Shown here piece after piece: positions 9,381 to 19,504 of a DNA stretch of 32,143 bases. The translations under genes and the position numbers were made by a program. Origin of the DNA: Zymomonas sp. (lineage in GTDB: Bacteria > Pseudomonadota > Alphaproteobacteria > Sphingomonadales > Sphingomonadaceae); the NCBI GenBank assembly GCA_027489105.1, contig JAIYAJ010000573.1, positions 1-32,143 on the forward strand, in the 5' to 3' direction. The first letter of the stretch is position 1, and every line of letters starts with the position of its first letter. Under the pieces are notes generated by a model. It saw only the letters and a list, made by a program, of their open reading frames with translations, did not search any database and was not told where the DNA came from.

Positions 9381-11302
9381 TGAGCACGCTCAACGCCACC
9401 TCCGGGGACAGCGTCTATCAGGTCGAATCCCTGATCGCCGAGGACATCGACGCCTATCTGAAGATCCACCAGCACAAGACGCTGCTGCGCTTCATCACCT
9501 GCGGCTCGGTCGACGACGGCAAGTCGACGCTGATCGGCCGCCTGCTTTACGACAGCAAGATGATCTTCGAGGATCAGCTCGCCGCGCTCGAGGCCGACAG
9601 CAAGCGCGTCGGCACGCAGGGGCAGGAGATCGACTTTGCGCTGCTCGTCGACGGCCTCGCCGCCGAGCGCGAGCAGGGGATCACGATCGACGTCGCCTAT
9701 CGTTTCTTCGGGACCGAGAAGCGCAAGTTCATCGTCGCCGACACCCCCGGCCATGAACAATATACGCGCAACATGGTCACCGGCGCCTCGACCGCCGACC
9801 TCGCCGTCATCCTGATCGATGCGCGCAAGGGCGTGCTGACGCAGACCCGGCGGCATAGCTATCTCGCCCATCTGATCGGCATCCGGCACATCGTGCTGGC
9901 GGTCAACAAGATGGATCTGGTCGGCTACGACCAGAAGATCTTCGACGACATCGTCGCCGACTATCGTGCCTTCGCCGATTCGATCGGCATCAGCGCGTTC
10001 GTGGCCATGCCGATTTCCGGCTTCAAGGGCGACAACATCACCGGCCTGTCGCCGAACACGCCCTGGTATACCGGCCCGGCGCTGATGGAGCATCTGGAGA
10101 CCGTCGAGGTCGACCAGGTGTCGGACCAGGACAAGCCGTTCCGCATGGCGGTGCAGTGGGTCAATCGCCCGAACCTCGATTTCCGGGGCTTCTCGGGTCT
10201 GATCGCGACCGGCACCGTCAAGCCCGGCGACAAGATCCGCGTGCTGCCCTCGGGCAAGACCTCGACGGTGGCGCGTGTCGTGACCCTCGACGGCGATCTC
10301 GACGCGGGCGTCGCCGGCCAGTCGGTGACGATCACGCTCGAAGACGAGATCGACTGCTCGCGCGGCGACGTCATCGCTGCCGCCGACAATCCCCCACAGG
10401 CCGCCGACCAGTTCGAGGCCACGATCGTGTGGATGTCGGACGAGGAGATGCTGCCGGGCCGACCCTATTGGCTCAAGCTCGGCGCGCAGACCGTGTCGGC
10501 GAGCATCCAGGCGCCCAAATATCAGGTCAACGTCAACACGATGGAGCATCTGGCGGCGAAGACGCTGGAGCTCAACGCGATCGGCGTGGCCAATCTGTCG
10601 ACCGACCGCAGCCTGGTGTTCGAGCCCTATGGCGAGAACCACTCGCTGGGCGGCTTCATCCTGATCGACAAGATCACCAATGCGACCGTCGCGGCCGGCA
10701 TGCTGCACTTCTCGCTGCGTCGTGCGCAGAATGTCCATTGGCAGGCGACCGACATTTCGCGCGAACATCACGCCGCGATGAAGCACCAGAAGCCGGTCGT
10801 GCTGTGGTTCACCGGTCTGTCGGGTGCGGGCAAGTCGACCATCGCCAACATCGTCGAGAAGAAGCTGGCGCGGATGAACCGCCACACCTTCCTCCTCGAC
10901 GGCGACAATGTGCGCCATGGCCTGAACAAGGATCTGGGCTTCACCGATGCCGACCGCGTGGAGAATATCCGCCGGGTGGGCGAGGTCGCCAAGCTGATGA
11001 CCGACGCCGGCCTGATCGTGATCACCGCCTTCATCTCGCCCTTCCGGGCGGAGCGCGACATGGTGCGCTCGATGATGGCGCCGGGCGAGTTCATCGAGGT
11101 CCACATCGACACCCCGCTGTCCGATGCCGAATCCCGCGACGTAAAGGGCCTCTATGCGAAGGCACGCTCGGGCCAGCTGAAGAACTTCACCGGCATCGAC
11201 AGTCCCTATGAGGCGCCCGAGGACCCTGAGATCCGGATCGACACCACCGCGATGACTGCCGAGGAAGCGGCCGAGGAGATCATCCGCAGGCTCATCCCAT
11301 GA
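9380..11302 (+). CDS. cysNC: Bifunctional sulfate adenylyltransferase subunit 1 / APS kinase
   Basis: This 640-residue fusion has an EF-Tu-like GTPase half (CysN; P-loop GSVDDGKST at 42-50, then [12 protein letters not shown] and NKMD) and a C-terminal APS kinase (CysC; P-loop GLSGAGKST at 479-487, then [15 protein letters not shown]). With CysD it turns sulfate into PAPS in two steps. Such CysN-CysC fusions are common in alphaproteobacteria. It starts one base into the cysD stop and overlaps cysQ by four bases (ATGA), so cysD, cysNC and cysQ form one translationally coupled unit. Confidence 0.97.
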   Translation: MSTLNATSGDSVYQVESLIAEDIDAYLKIHQHKTLLRFITCGSVDDGKSTLIGRLLYDSKMIFEDQLAALEADSKRVGTQGQEIDFALLVDGLAAEREQGITIDVAYRFFGTEKRKFIVADTPGHEQYTRNMVTGASTADLAVILIDARKGVLTQTRRHSYLAHLIGIRHIVLAVNKMDLVGYDQKIFDDIVADYRAFADSIGISAFVAMPISGFKGDNITGLSPNTPWYTGPALMEHLETVEVDQVSDQDKPFRMAVQWVNRPNLDFRGFSGLIATGTVKPGDKIRVLPSGKTSTVARVVTLDGDLDAGVAGQSVTITLEDEIDCSRGDVIAAADNPPQAADQFEATIVWMSDEEMLPGRPYWLKLGAQTVSASIQAPKYQVNVNTMEHLAAKTLELNAIGVANLSTDRSLVFEPYGENHSLGGFILIDKITNATVAAGMLHFSLRRAQNVHWQATDISREHHAAMKHQKPVVLWFTGLSGAGKSTIANIVEKKLARMNRHTFLLDGDNVRHGLNKDLGFTDADRVENIRRVGEVAKLMTDAGLIVITAFISPFRAERDMVRSMMAPGEFIEVHIDTPLSDAESRDVKGLYAKARSGQLKNFTGIDSPYEAPEDPEIRIDTTAMTAEEAAEEIIRRLIP

Positions 11303-12057
11303 GCGGTGCGATGACCGACGCCGAACTGGCGGCGCACCTCGCCGAGGTCGCGGGCAAGCTGCTGCTCGAAGTACGGGCCAGCGGCATGTTCCCGGCCAAG
11401 GCGCTGGGCAAGGCGGGGGATCAGACCGCCAACCAGTTCCTCTGCCATGCTTTGCGGGCGCAGCGTCCTGACGACGGGCTGCTCTCGGAAGAGGAAAAGG
11501 ACAATGCCGAGCGGCTGGCGCAGTCGCGGGTGTGGATCGTCGATCCCGTCGACGGCACCCGCGAATATGGCGAGGAGCGCGCCGACTGGGCGGTGCATGT
11601 CGGTCTTGCGATCGACGGCGTCGCCACGGTTGGCGCGGTCGCGTTGCCGGGGCTGGACGTCGTGCTGCGGACCGACCGGCCGCAGCCTCTGCCGCCCGCC
11701 AACCAGCCGTTGCGGATGCTCGTCAGCCGCACGCGGCCGGCGCGCGAGGCGGTCGAAGTCGCCGAACGGCTCGGCGCCGAACTGGTGGCGATGGGTTCGG
11801 CCGGGGCCAAAGCGATGGCGGTGGTGCGCGGCGAGGCCGACATCTACCTCCACACCGGCGGGCAATATGAGTGGGACAGCTGCGCACCGGTGGCGGTCGC
11901 CGCCGCTTATGGCCTGTTCTGCTCGCGGGTCGACGGATCGCCGCTGCGCTACAATCAGGAAGATGTCTATCTGCCCGACCTGATCATCTGCCGGCCCGAA
12001 CTGGCCGAAGCCGTGCTGCGCGAGGCGCGGGCGGTGCAGGCGGGCGAGCCGGCCTGA
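11299..12057 (+). CDS. cysQ: 3'(2'),5'-bisphosphate nucleotidase CysQ
   Basis: This 252-residue member of the lithium-sensitive phosphatase family removes the 3' phosphate of PAP (and PAPS), relieving inhibition and controlling PAPS pools. It has the metal-site motif DPVDGT (82-87), acidic residues LSEEE (62-66) and WDSCAP (192-197). The N-terminal motif is AGDQTAN rather than the enterobacterial DGSPVTEAD; this resembles, from memory, the mycobacterial CysQ type. It overlaps cysNC by four bases and completes the PAPS cassette. An alternative start at ATG 11311 is possible. Confidence 0.92.
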   Translation: MSGAMTDAELAAHLAEVAGKLLLEVRASGMFPAKALGKAGDQTANQFLCHALRAQRPDDGLLSEEEKDNAERLAQSRVWIVDPVDGTREYGEERADWAVHVGLAIDGVATVGAVALPGLDVVLRTDRPQPLPPANQPLRMLVSRTRPAREAVEVAERLGAELVAMGSAGAKAMAVVRGEADIYLHTGGQYEWDSCAPVAVAAAYGLFCSRVDGSPLRYNQEDVYLPDLIICRPELAEAVLREARAVQAGEPA

Positions 12058-12067
12058 CGAAATCGGT

Positions 12068-12096
12068 GGCGACCGTCCGGGAAACCGGCGGTCGCC
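12068..12096. terminator. Hairpin terminator between convergent cysQ and tetR
   Basis: GGCGACCG (12068-12075), a bulged T, CCGG, a GAAA tetraloop, CCGG and CGGTCGCC (12089-12096) form a 12-base-pair stem with one bulge. It lies in the 42-base gap between two convergent genes and is symmetrical enough to serve both. The U tract is weak, as is common in GC-rich genomes. Confidence 0.65.
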
Positions 12097-12099
12097 GTC

Positions 12100-12714
12100 C
12101 TATTGCTCCGTGCGGGTGGCGACCCCGTCGACGACGAGGCGCGTGACGCTCTCCACATAGTCGGCGGGCGGCGTCTCGAGGCTGAACAGCGCGCGGTAGA
12201 GCAGCGTGCCCACCATCATGTCGAACAGCGTGTCGGAATCGCAGCTTGCCGCGATCAGGCCCGCCGCCTTTCCTTTGCCTACGATCGACGCCATGCGGGC
12301 GCGGGCGTCGCACTCGCTGTCATGCTGCAACTCGGCCTGCAACGCGCGGTCGCCCTGCGTCGAGGCGATGACGCCCACCGCCGCCGCGCCAATGTCGGCA
12401 CGGCGATAGCGCTCGAAAATCTGTCCAGCGAGCAGCGCGATCTGCGCCTTCAGACCGTCCCGGTCGATCACGTCGGGGAAAGGATCGCCGCCCCCGGTGG
12501 CGATCTCGTTCGCCAGATGCGCCTTGGTCGGCCAGCGCCGATAGATCATCGAGCGCGGAATGTCGGTCATCTGCGAAATGCTGTCGAAGGCGAGCGCATG
12601 ATAGCCGCCCTCGGCGAGCAGCGTCCGCGCCGCGTCGATGATCCGCCGGTCGATCTCCGCATCGCGCGGTCGCCCCCGGCTGCGCGTCGTCACCTTCTCG
12701 CCCGTCATGTCCAT
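12100..12714 (-). CDS. TetR-family transcriptional repressor
   Basis: This 204-residue protein has an N-terminal TetR helix-turn-helix: RRIIDAARTLLAEGGY (23-38), then DSISQMTDIPRSMIYRRW. A helical ligand-binding and dimerisation domain follows, resembling the TetR C-terminal family with the LLYRALF segment. It is divergent from the amidohydrolase gene across a 140-base gap and so probably represses that operon in the absence of a ligand. Met1 and Met3 are both possible starts; neither has a strong ribosome binding site. Confidence 0.85.
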   Translation of the reverse strand: MDMTGEKVTTRSRGRPRDAEIDRRIIDAARTLLAEGGYHALAFDSISQMTDIPRSMIYRRWPTKAHLANEIATGGGDPFPDVIDRDGLKAQIALLAGQIFERYRRADIGAAAVGVIASTQGDRALQAELQHDSECDARARMASIVGKGKAAGLIAASCDSDTLFDMMVGTLLYRALFSLETPPADYVESVTRLVVDGVATRTEQ

Positions 12715-12780
12715 CGCTGCACGCTGCCACGCTGATGCAGGGCAAGTCCAGCGCGCGTCACCGACTCGCTTGCTTTTTTC

Positions 12781-12795
12781 GGGACACTATGTACC
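12781..12795. promoter_or_regulatory. Imperfect inverted repeat, possible TetR operator
   Basis: GGGACA-CTA-TGTACC is an inverted repeat with five of six matching pairs in the tetR-amidohydrolase divergent gap (12715-12854). It follows a T-rich stretch and includes TATGTA, a weak -10-like hexamer. Only the position and partial symmetry support an operator role. Confidence 0.25.
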
Positions 12796-12854
12796 TTTTT
12801 TATCGAGAGCCGCCATTCGATGCGAAAAGCACGGGCGGGACAGGAGGGAATGCC

Positions 12855-14540
12855 ATGCTCGATCTGGTGATACGCAATGGCCTGGTCTGTGACGGCAGCG
12901 GAGCGCCGGCCTTCAGGGGCGATGTCGCGGTGCGCGACGGCCGCATCGTTGCGGTCGGCGAAATCCAGGGCGAGGCCCGCGAGACGGTCGACGCGGGTGG
13001 GCGCGTCATCGCACCCGGCTTCATCGATCCGCACACCCATTATGACGCGCAGCTGGTCTGGGACGGACAGGCGCAGCCCTCGCTCGAACATGGCGTGACC
13101 ACGGTGATGCCGGGCAATTGCTCGCTCAGCCTGGCCCCGCTCAAGGCCGAGCATCGCGACCTGCTCGGCGCGACCTTCCGCAAGATCGAGGAGATGCCGA
13201 AAAACGCCTTCGATGCGGGTCTGACCTGGTCGTGGGAGAGCTTCGCCGACTATCTGGCGGCGATCAAGCCACGCCTCGGCGTCAATGTCGCGCCGCTGGT
13301 CGGGCACAGCCTGCTGCGGCTGTGGGTGATGGGGCTCGAAGCGCGCGAGCGGGCGGCGACCGATGCCGAGATCACCCAGATGCGCGCGCTGCTCGCCGAA
13401 TGCCTCGACGCCGGCGCGGTCGGGATGAGCGGCTCCTGGGTCGATATCGATCATGAAAACCGTCCGGTGCCTGCACGCATGGCCGAACCGGCCGAGCTCG
13501 ACGCCCTGTGCGCGACACTCGGCAAGAAGGGCGGCATCCTGCAGATGGTCCCCGAATTCTGGGATGCCGACATGCTCTGCGCGCGGATCGACCTGCTGTC
13601 GGACCTGTCGCGCAAGCACAGCATCTCGACGACCTTCTCCCCATTGTTCGACAGTAACGCCTCGCCCGAACTGGTCGGCATCGCGCTCGACCGGATCCGT
13701 CTGCAGACCGCGCATGGTGCGCGCGTGGTGCCGCAGATGCAGACGCGGCCGATCGACCTGTCCTTCGATCTCGGTGCGCCGATGTCGACCTTCGCGACCC
13801 TGCCCGGCTGGTGGGCGATGACGCTGCTGCCGCATGACGAAAAGCTCGCTGTGTTGCGCGATCCGGAGCGGCGGCAGGCGCTGGCGGCGGAGATGGACAA
13901 TTTCTTCATGCCGATCGGCCTGCAGATCGACTTCGCCGACGCCTATGTGAAGCGGATGGGCACCCCCGATCCGGCGCTGATGGGCCGGCGCGTGGGCGAT
14001 CTTGCGGAGGAGCGCGGCTGCCATATCGCCGAGGTGATCATCGACATCGCGCTGGCCGATAATCTCGCCACCTCCTACGGGCTCGATGCGATCGGCCATA
14101 ATGACGATGCCAAGATCGCCAAGATGCTGGCCGACCCATTGATCGGCATCGGCGCGGGTGACGGCGGCGCGCATGTCACCAATTTCGCGACCTATGGCGA
14201 CACCGGCTATCTGTTCAGCCGCTATGTTCGCGGCTTCGGCGCGATGCCGCTGGAGACCGCGGTGCGCAAGCTGACCCATGATGTGGCGCAGGTCTGGGGC
14301 TTGCGCAACCGTGGCCTGTTGCGGCCGGGCTACGCGGCCGACATCGTGCTGTTCGATCCCGCAACGATCGATCGCGGCCCCGAGATCGCGGTCGAGGACC
14401 TGCCCGCGCCGGGCTTCCGCTACATCCGCCGCGCGAGCGGCATCGACCGCGTGTTCGTCAACGGGGTGCAGGCCTATAGCCGGGAGGCCGGCTATGCCCC
14501 GGCGCGCGCCGGCCAGATCACGGAAAGGCAGAGTGCATGA
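12855..14540 (+). CDS. Amidohydrolase, N-acyl-D-amino-acid deacylase family
   Basis: This 561-residue protein begins with a small beta domain (LVIRNGLVCDGSGAP), then the metal-binding DPHTHYD (59-65) and PGNCS with Cys89, the position where D-aminoacylases carry a metal-ligand cysteine. Further segments are GHSLLRLWVMG, GAGDGGAHVTNFATYG and a C-terminal LRPGYAADIVLFDP. Known relatives hydrolyse N-acyl-D-amino acids, N-acyl-D-glutamate or cyclic amides, in the cytoplasm. GGAGGG six bases before ATG 12855 fixes the start, though the frame is open upstream to 12735. It overlaps the next small gene by ATGA. In this context it may open an amide or lactam of the imported compound; the substrate is unknown. 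Confidence 0.82.
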   Translation: MLDLVIRNGLVCDGSGAPAFRGDVAVRDGRIVAVGEIQGEARETVDAGGRVIAPGFIDPHTHYDAQLVWDGQAQPSLEHGVTTVMPGNCSLSLAPLKAEHRDLLGATFRKIEEMPKNAFDAGLTWSWESFADYLAAIKPRLGVNVAPLVGHSLLRLWVMGLEARERAATDAEITQMRALLAECLDAGAVGMSGSWVDIDHENRPVPARMAEPAELDALCATLGKKGGILQMVPEFWDADMLCARIDLLSDLSRKHSISTTFSPLFDSNASPELVGIALDRIRLQTAHGARVVPQMQTRPIDLSFDLGAPMSTFATLPGWWAMTLLPHDEKLAVLRDPERRQALAAEMDNFFMPIGLQIDFADAYVKRMGTPDPALMGRRVGDLAEERGCHIAEVIIDIALADNLATSYGLDAIGHNDDAKIAKMLADPLIGIGAGDGGAHVTNFATYGDTGYLFSRYVRGFGAMPLETAVRKLTHDVAQVWGLRNRGLLRPGYAADIVLFDPATIDRGPEIAVEDLPAPGFRYIRRASGIDRVFVNGVQAYSREAGYAPARAGQITERQSA

Positions 14541-14767
14541 GCGTTTCGCTTCCCCCGCGCCGTCGCTTCATCCAGCCGCAGAGCGGCGACGACTGGCCGA
14601 GCATCGCCGCGCGGGTGATGCCCGACACGCCGGTCGAGGCGGCGATCGAGCAGCTCAAGAGCTGGAATCTGTTCCTCGTCTTCCGCCCGGCCAGCGTGAT
14701 CACGCCATCGGATATCTTGTTCATCGAGCCGCCGCAGGCCTCGGCCGGCCAAGCTGGCGGGGCATGA
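14537..14767 (+). CDS. LysM-like mini-protein
   Basis: This 76-residue protein is mostly one LysM-like unit. GDDWPSIAARVMPD (about 17-30) and a helix ending LKSWN are followed by VITPSDILFIEPP (54-66), a spacing typical of LysM domains (GD, IA, N, P, L..I). It has no signal peptide or membrane segment, so it would remain in the cytoplasm, unlike peptidoglycan-binding LysM proteins. It overlaps the amidohydrolase by four bases and lies two genes before the COQ4-like gene. A cytoplasmic scaffold or substrate-handling role is possible but not shown. The LysM assignment is from pattern reading only. Confidence 0.6.
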   Translation: MSVSLPPRRRFIQPQSGDDWPSIAARVMPDTPVEAAIEQLKSWNLFLVFRPASVITPSDILFIEPPQASAGQAGGA

Positions 14768-14777
14768 GCGGCAGGAC

Positions 14778-15029
14778 GTGAGCCACGGCGCGGTGATCGA
14801 GGCGCTGTGCCTGACCCCGACCCATGACGGGGAGGCGGCGCTGGTCGTGACGCTGCGCTTCGCCAATGGCGGCCGGTCGAACGTGCAGGTCGATGCCGAC
14901 GGCATGCGCCGGGTGATGGCCCGCGCCGGGGTGAGCAATGCGCTCGATCTGGTCGGTCGGAGCTGGGCCGTGCTCGAAATTGAGGAACCGCCCTTCACGG
15001 GCTGGACGGAGAGGAATGACAGGGCATGA
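14778..15029 (+). CDS. Small conserved-context protein of unknown function (83 residues)
   Basis: I do not recognise this protein. It is 83 residues, with alternating beta strands (AVIEALCLTPT, AALVVTLRFANGGRSNVQVD) followed by a helix (MRRVMARAGVSNALDLVG) and a last strand (WAVLEIEEPPF), which suggests a compact alpha/beta fold. It starts at GTG 14778 with AGGA close upstream; the only nearby ATG (14764) is in another frame and stops after five codons. It overlaps the COQ4-like gene by four bases (ATGA at 15026-15029), so its product is probably made in step with COQ4-like protein and may assist it. Confidence 0.65.
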   Translation: MSHGAVIEALCLTPTHDGEAALVVTLRFANGGRSNVQVDADGMRRVMARAGVSNALDLVGRSWAVLEIEEPPFTGWTERNDRA

Positions 15030-15859
15030 ACGTCGAAACCAATCTCGCGGCCGACGAAGCCGCCTATCTCATGGGCGCCGTCGATCCGGTGACGTCGAGC
15101 GTGCTGATCAGCAATTCCAAATATCTCAACAGTCCGCTGTTCCGCGATGTCTATGCGCAGATGGGGTTGAAGCGCGACGGTCACGACCTGCCCGATGCCT
15201 ATCTGATTCCCACTCTGTCGCGCGCGATGGGCGAGGTGGTCGATCCGGTCCGAACGATGGAGTTGCTCGCGGCCGAAAAGGCGCGGCTGCCCGAATTCGC
15301 GGCATGGCTCGACGAGCGCTTCGTCTCCGACTTCACCGCCGAACAGACCGCGCATTGCGCGCCGGGCACGCTGGGTGCGCGCATCCACGCATTCATCGCG
15401 CAAAGCGGCTATCAGATCGACTTCCTGTTCAAGGATGCGCCGCGCAACGATTATGAATTCCTGCTCAAGCGGCGCGCACAGAATCACGACATCGAACATA
15501 TGGTCACCGGCCTCTGCCCGAGCCAGGTGGGCGAGATCGCGCTGATCGTCGCCAACACGGTCGCCAACGCCAATTATTTCTCGACCGACTTCGCGCATGA
15601 GCTGAATCTTTACGGCACGGTGCTGATGTCGACCTCGCTCAGCCGCGCGGGGCTCCATTATCCGAAAGCGCTGCCGTCGCTGCTCGAGGGCTTCGCGCGC
15701 GGCCATGCGCTCGGCGCCAAGCAGAAGAAGCCCCTGTTCATGGTCCGCTGGGAGGATCATCTCGACCGCCAGATCGACGATATCCGCGCCGAGTTCGGGT
15801 TCGAGGACGGTCCCGAGCCCGGCTATTGGGACTGGATCTTCAAGGTTTTCAAAGGCTGA
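15026..15859 (+). CDS. COQ4-family protein in a catabolic setting
   Basis: This 277-residue protein carries the COQ4 signature HDxxH-x11-E: His154, Asp155, His158 and Glu170 within NHDIEHMVTGLCPSQVGEIAL. The upstream GTLGARIHAFIAQSGY segment and an all-helical C-terminal half also fit, and the length matches COQ4 (about 265 residues). COQ4 takes part in ubiquinone synthesis and has been tied to removal of the C1 carboxyl of the ring precursor with hydroxylation, using a metal. Here the neighbours are an amidohydrolase, two tiny proteins, NTF2-like proteins, a TonB receptor and a dehydrogenase rather than quinone genes. The inference is a catabolic paralogue acting on an aromatic acid or quinone-like substrate; a plain ubiquinone role remains possible. 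Confidence 0.82.
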   Translation: MNVETNLAADEAAYLMGAVDPVTSSVLISNSKYLNSPLFRDVYAQMGLKRDGHDLPDAYLIPTLSRAMGEVVDPVRTMELLAAEKARLPEFAAWLDERFVSDFTAEQTAHCAPGTLGARIHAFIAQSGYQIDFLFKDAPRNDYEFLLKRRAQNHDIEHMVTGLCPSQVGEIALIVANTVANANYFSTDFAHELNLYGTVLMSTSLSRAGLHYPKALPSLLEGFARGHALGAKQKKPLFMVRWEDHLDRQIDDIRAEFGFEDGPEPGYWDWIFKVFKG

Positions 15860-15885
15860 CCGCTGCAGGACGGGAGAGGAAAGAC

Positions 15886-16323
15886 ATGACGACGACCACC
15901 GCGCTGAAGGGCCCCGAAGGGCTGTGCTGCAGCTATGGGCAGGCGATGCTAGACAAGGATGGCCGCGCCATCGCCGGCCATTATCTGTTCCCCTATATTT
16001 CCTTCACGCTGGGCCATGTGCACAGCTTCGAGGACCGCGCGACCGCCGATGCCGCCTGCACCGACCAGGTCGCCCGTTTCGGCCGCACCGGCGTGGGAAC
16101 GGACATCCGCCTGATCGACTACAAGGTCGTGCCGGTGTCGGCCGATGCGGCGCTCTGCCATCTGACCTGGGAAGTCTATCCGATCGACGGCACCCCCGGC
16201 TGGTCGTGGACCAATGTCTATGGCTATCGCCGCAAGGGCGATGAGGAAGGCTTCGAGTTCAACGTATCGGACAATGAGATCGGCGAACTGCTGAAGCGCT
16301 TTCCCGACTTCTACAGTCTCTGA
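15886..16323 (+). CDS. NTF2/SnoaL-like small protein
   Basis: This 145-residue cone-fold protein has a pattern typical of NTF2-like proteins: a helix with AMLDKDGRAIAGHYLFPYISF (split over residues 20-41), then the strand-rich stretch IRLIDYKVVPVSADAALCHLTWEVYP and a closing acidic tail. Family members are small enzymes (isomerases, dehydratases, cyclases) or binding proteins. GGGAGAGGAAAG before ATG 15886 fixes the start; the upstream extension to 15826 overlaps the COQ4-like gene. No catalytic residue can be assigned. Confidence 0.65.
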   Translation: MTTTTALKGPEGLCCSYGQAMLDKDGRAIAGHYLFPYISFTLGHVHSFEDRATADAACTDQVARFGRTGVGTDIRLIDYKVVPVSADAALCHLTWEVYPIDGTPGWSWTNVYGYRRKGDEEGFEFNVSDNEIGELLKRFPDFYSL

Positions 16324-16337
16324 TCGCATCGCGCTGC

Positions 16338-16361
16338 GCGGCCCGGTCAAAGCCGGGCCGC
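16338..16361 (+). terminator. Hairpin terminator after the NTF2-like gene
   Basis: GCGGCCCGG (16338-16346), loop TCAAAG, CCGGGCCGC (16353-16361) form a perfect 9-base-pair GC stem 14 bases after the stop. Only a short T-containing tail (TTGCC) follows. It would end the amidohydrolase to NTF2 operon before the second tetR gene. Confidence 0.65.
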
Positions 16362-16396
16362 TTGCCGATCCTGTGGGCCATGGCTACGCAAGGTCG

Positions 16397-17116
16397 ATGC
16401 CCCGCACGAGCACCAGCCCTGTCGACGAAGTACAGGCTTCACCGCCCAAGCGACTGACGTCGAAGGGGCTCCGGACGCGGTCGGCGATTCTCGATGCGGC
16501 CGAGCGCCAATTTTCCGAACGCGGCTTCGAGGGTGTTTCGCTGCGCCAGATCATGGACGAGGCCGGCGTCCAGATGGGGCAGCTCCAGCATTATTTCCCG
16601 ACCAAGGAAGACGTCTTCGTCGGGGTGCTTGACCGGCGCCTGGCCCAGGTCACGGCGGACTATGTCGCGGCCGTCGAGGAGATGGAGGCCCAGGTCGATG
16701 CCGGTCAGGCGGACCTCCGCCTTGTCATACGCGCCGTGATGTCGGTTTCGCGCGCCTGGCTGTCGGCGGAGGATGCCGGCCTTCATCGCTATCTTCGCAT
16801 GCTGGCGCTCAGCACGATGAGCTTCGACCAGCCGGACTATGTGCGCAGCCACGGACAATCCTTCCAGCCGCTCAACGAACGCATCATCGGACAGCTGGCG
16901 CGGCTCTATCCGCACGCCTTCCCCGAACGCACGCGGGCGGCCTATCATCTGATCGAAGCCAATCTGCTATCGGTCTACGCTAATGTCGACTCGCTGCTCG
17001 CGCGGTCCCGCATCGCGCGCTCGCCCGAGGCTATCGCCGATCTCTACGACCATCTTGAGGATTTCCTTGTCGGCGGCATCGACGCGGTCCTGCGTCAGAG
17101 CGACATGCCAAACTAG
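16397..17116 (+). CDS. TetR-family transcriptional regulator
   Basis: This protein of about 239 residues has an N-terminal TetR helix-turn-helix (RSAILDAAERQFSERGFEG, then SLRQIMDEAGVQMGQLQHYF, then PTKEDVF) and a larger ligand-binding domain than the first TetR here. A GTG at 16373 would add eight residues; ATG 16397 is preferred because AAGG lies just before it, but this is uncertain. The gene points toward the TonB receptor gene, and a strong inverted repeat between them (17147-17164) is the natural operator. It likely controls receptor expression in response to the substrate or its CoA ester. Confidence 0.85.
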   Translation: MPRTSTSPVDEVQASPPKRLTSKGLRTRSAILDAAERQFSERGFEGVSLRQIMDEAGVQMGQLQHYFPTKEDVFVGVLDRRLAQVTADYVAAVEEMEAQVDAGQADLRLVIRAVMSVSRAWLSAEDAGLHRYLRMLALSTMSFDQPDYVRSHGQSFQPLNERIIGQLARLYPHAFPERTRAAYHLIEANLLSVYANVDSLLARSRIARSPEAIADLYDHLEDFLVGGIDAVLRQSDMPN

Positions 17117-17146
17117 CTCTTTGCACAGCTGACGCCTTTCCCGGAA

Positions 17147-17164
17147 ATGGTGCAGATGCACCAT
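17147..17164. promoter_or_regulatory. 18-base inverted repeat, probable TetR operator
   Basis: ATGGTGCA-GA-TGCACCAT has two perfect 8-base arms around two bases. It lies 30 bases after the tetR stop and 48 bases before the TonB receptor start, a usual operator position and size for TetR proteins. TTGCAC at 17121-17126 could be a -35, but the -10 is unclear. Confidence 0.6.
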
Positions 17165-17211
17165 AGATGACGCCGAACCGCCAGAAGCGGTCGGACTATG
17201 GGAGAGAGAGC

Positions 17212-19434
<2,223 letters not shown>

Positions 19435-19441
19435 CGGTGGA

Positions 19442-19482
19442 GGGGCCGGCTGCACATCTCCTCGTGGTCGGCCCCGCTTTTT
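19442..19482 (+). terminator. Rho-independent terminator after the TonB receptor
   Basis: GGGGCCG (19442-19448) pairs with CGGCCCC (19469-19475), with further CAC/GTG pairing inside, followed by GCTTTTT. It begins seven bases after the receptor stop. The next gene (19505) then needs its own promoter or readthrough. Confidence 0.7.
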
Positions 19483-19504
19483 CGAACAGCAAAGGATGTA
19501 TCGC

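Noticed and set aside
8441..11302. A single 953-codon open frame covering cysD and cysNC
   Set aside because: The part over cysD is an off-frame opening caused by high GC. CysD is clearly encoded in the other frame and CysN begins at 9380 with its normal N-terminus.
14764..14781. A five-codon reading frame at an ATGA overlap
   Set aside because: It is too short to be annotated as a gene; it is kept only as a remark on the start of the 83-residue protein.
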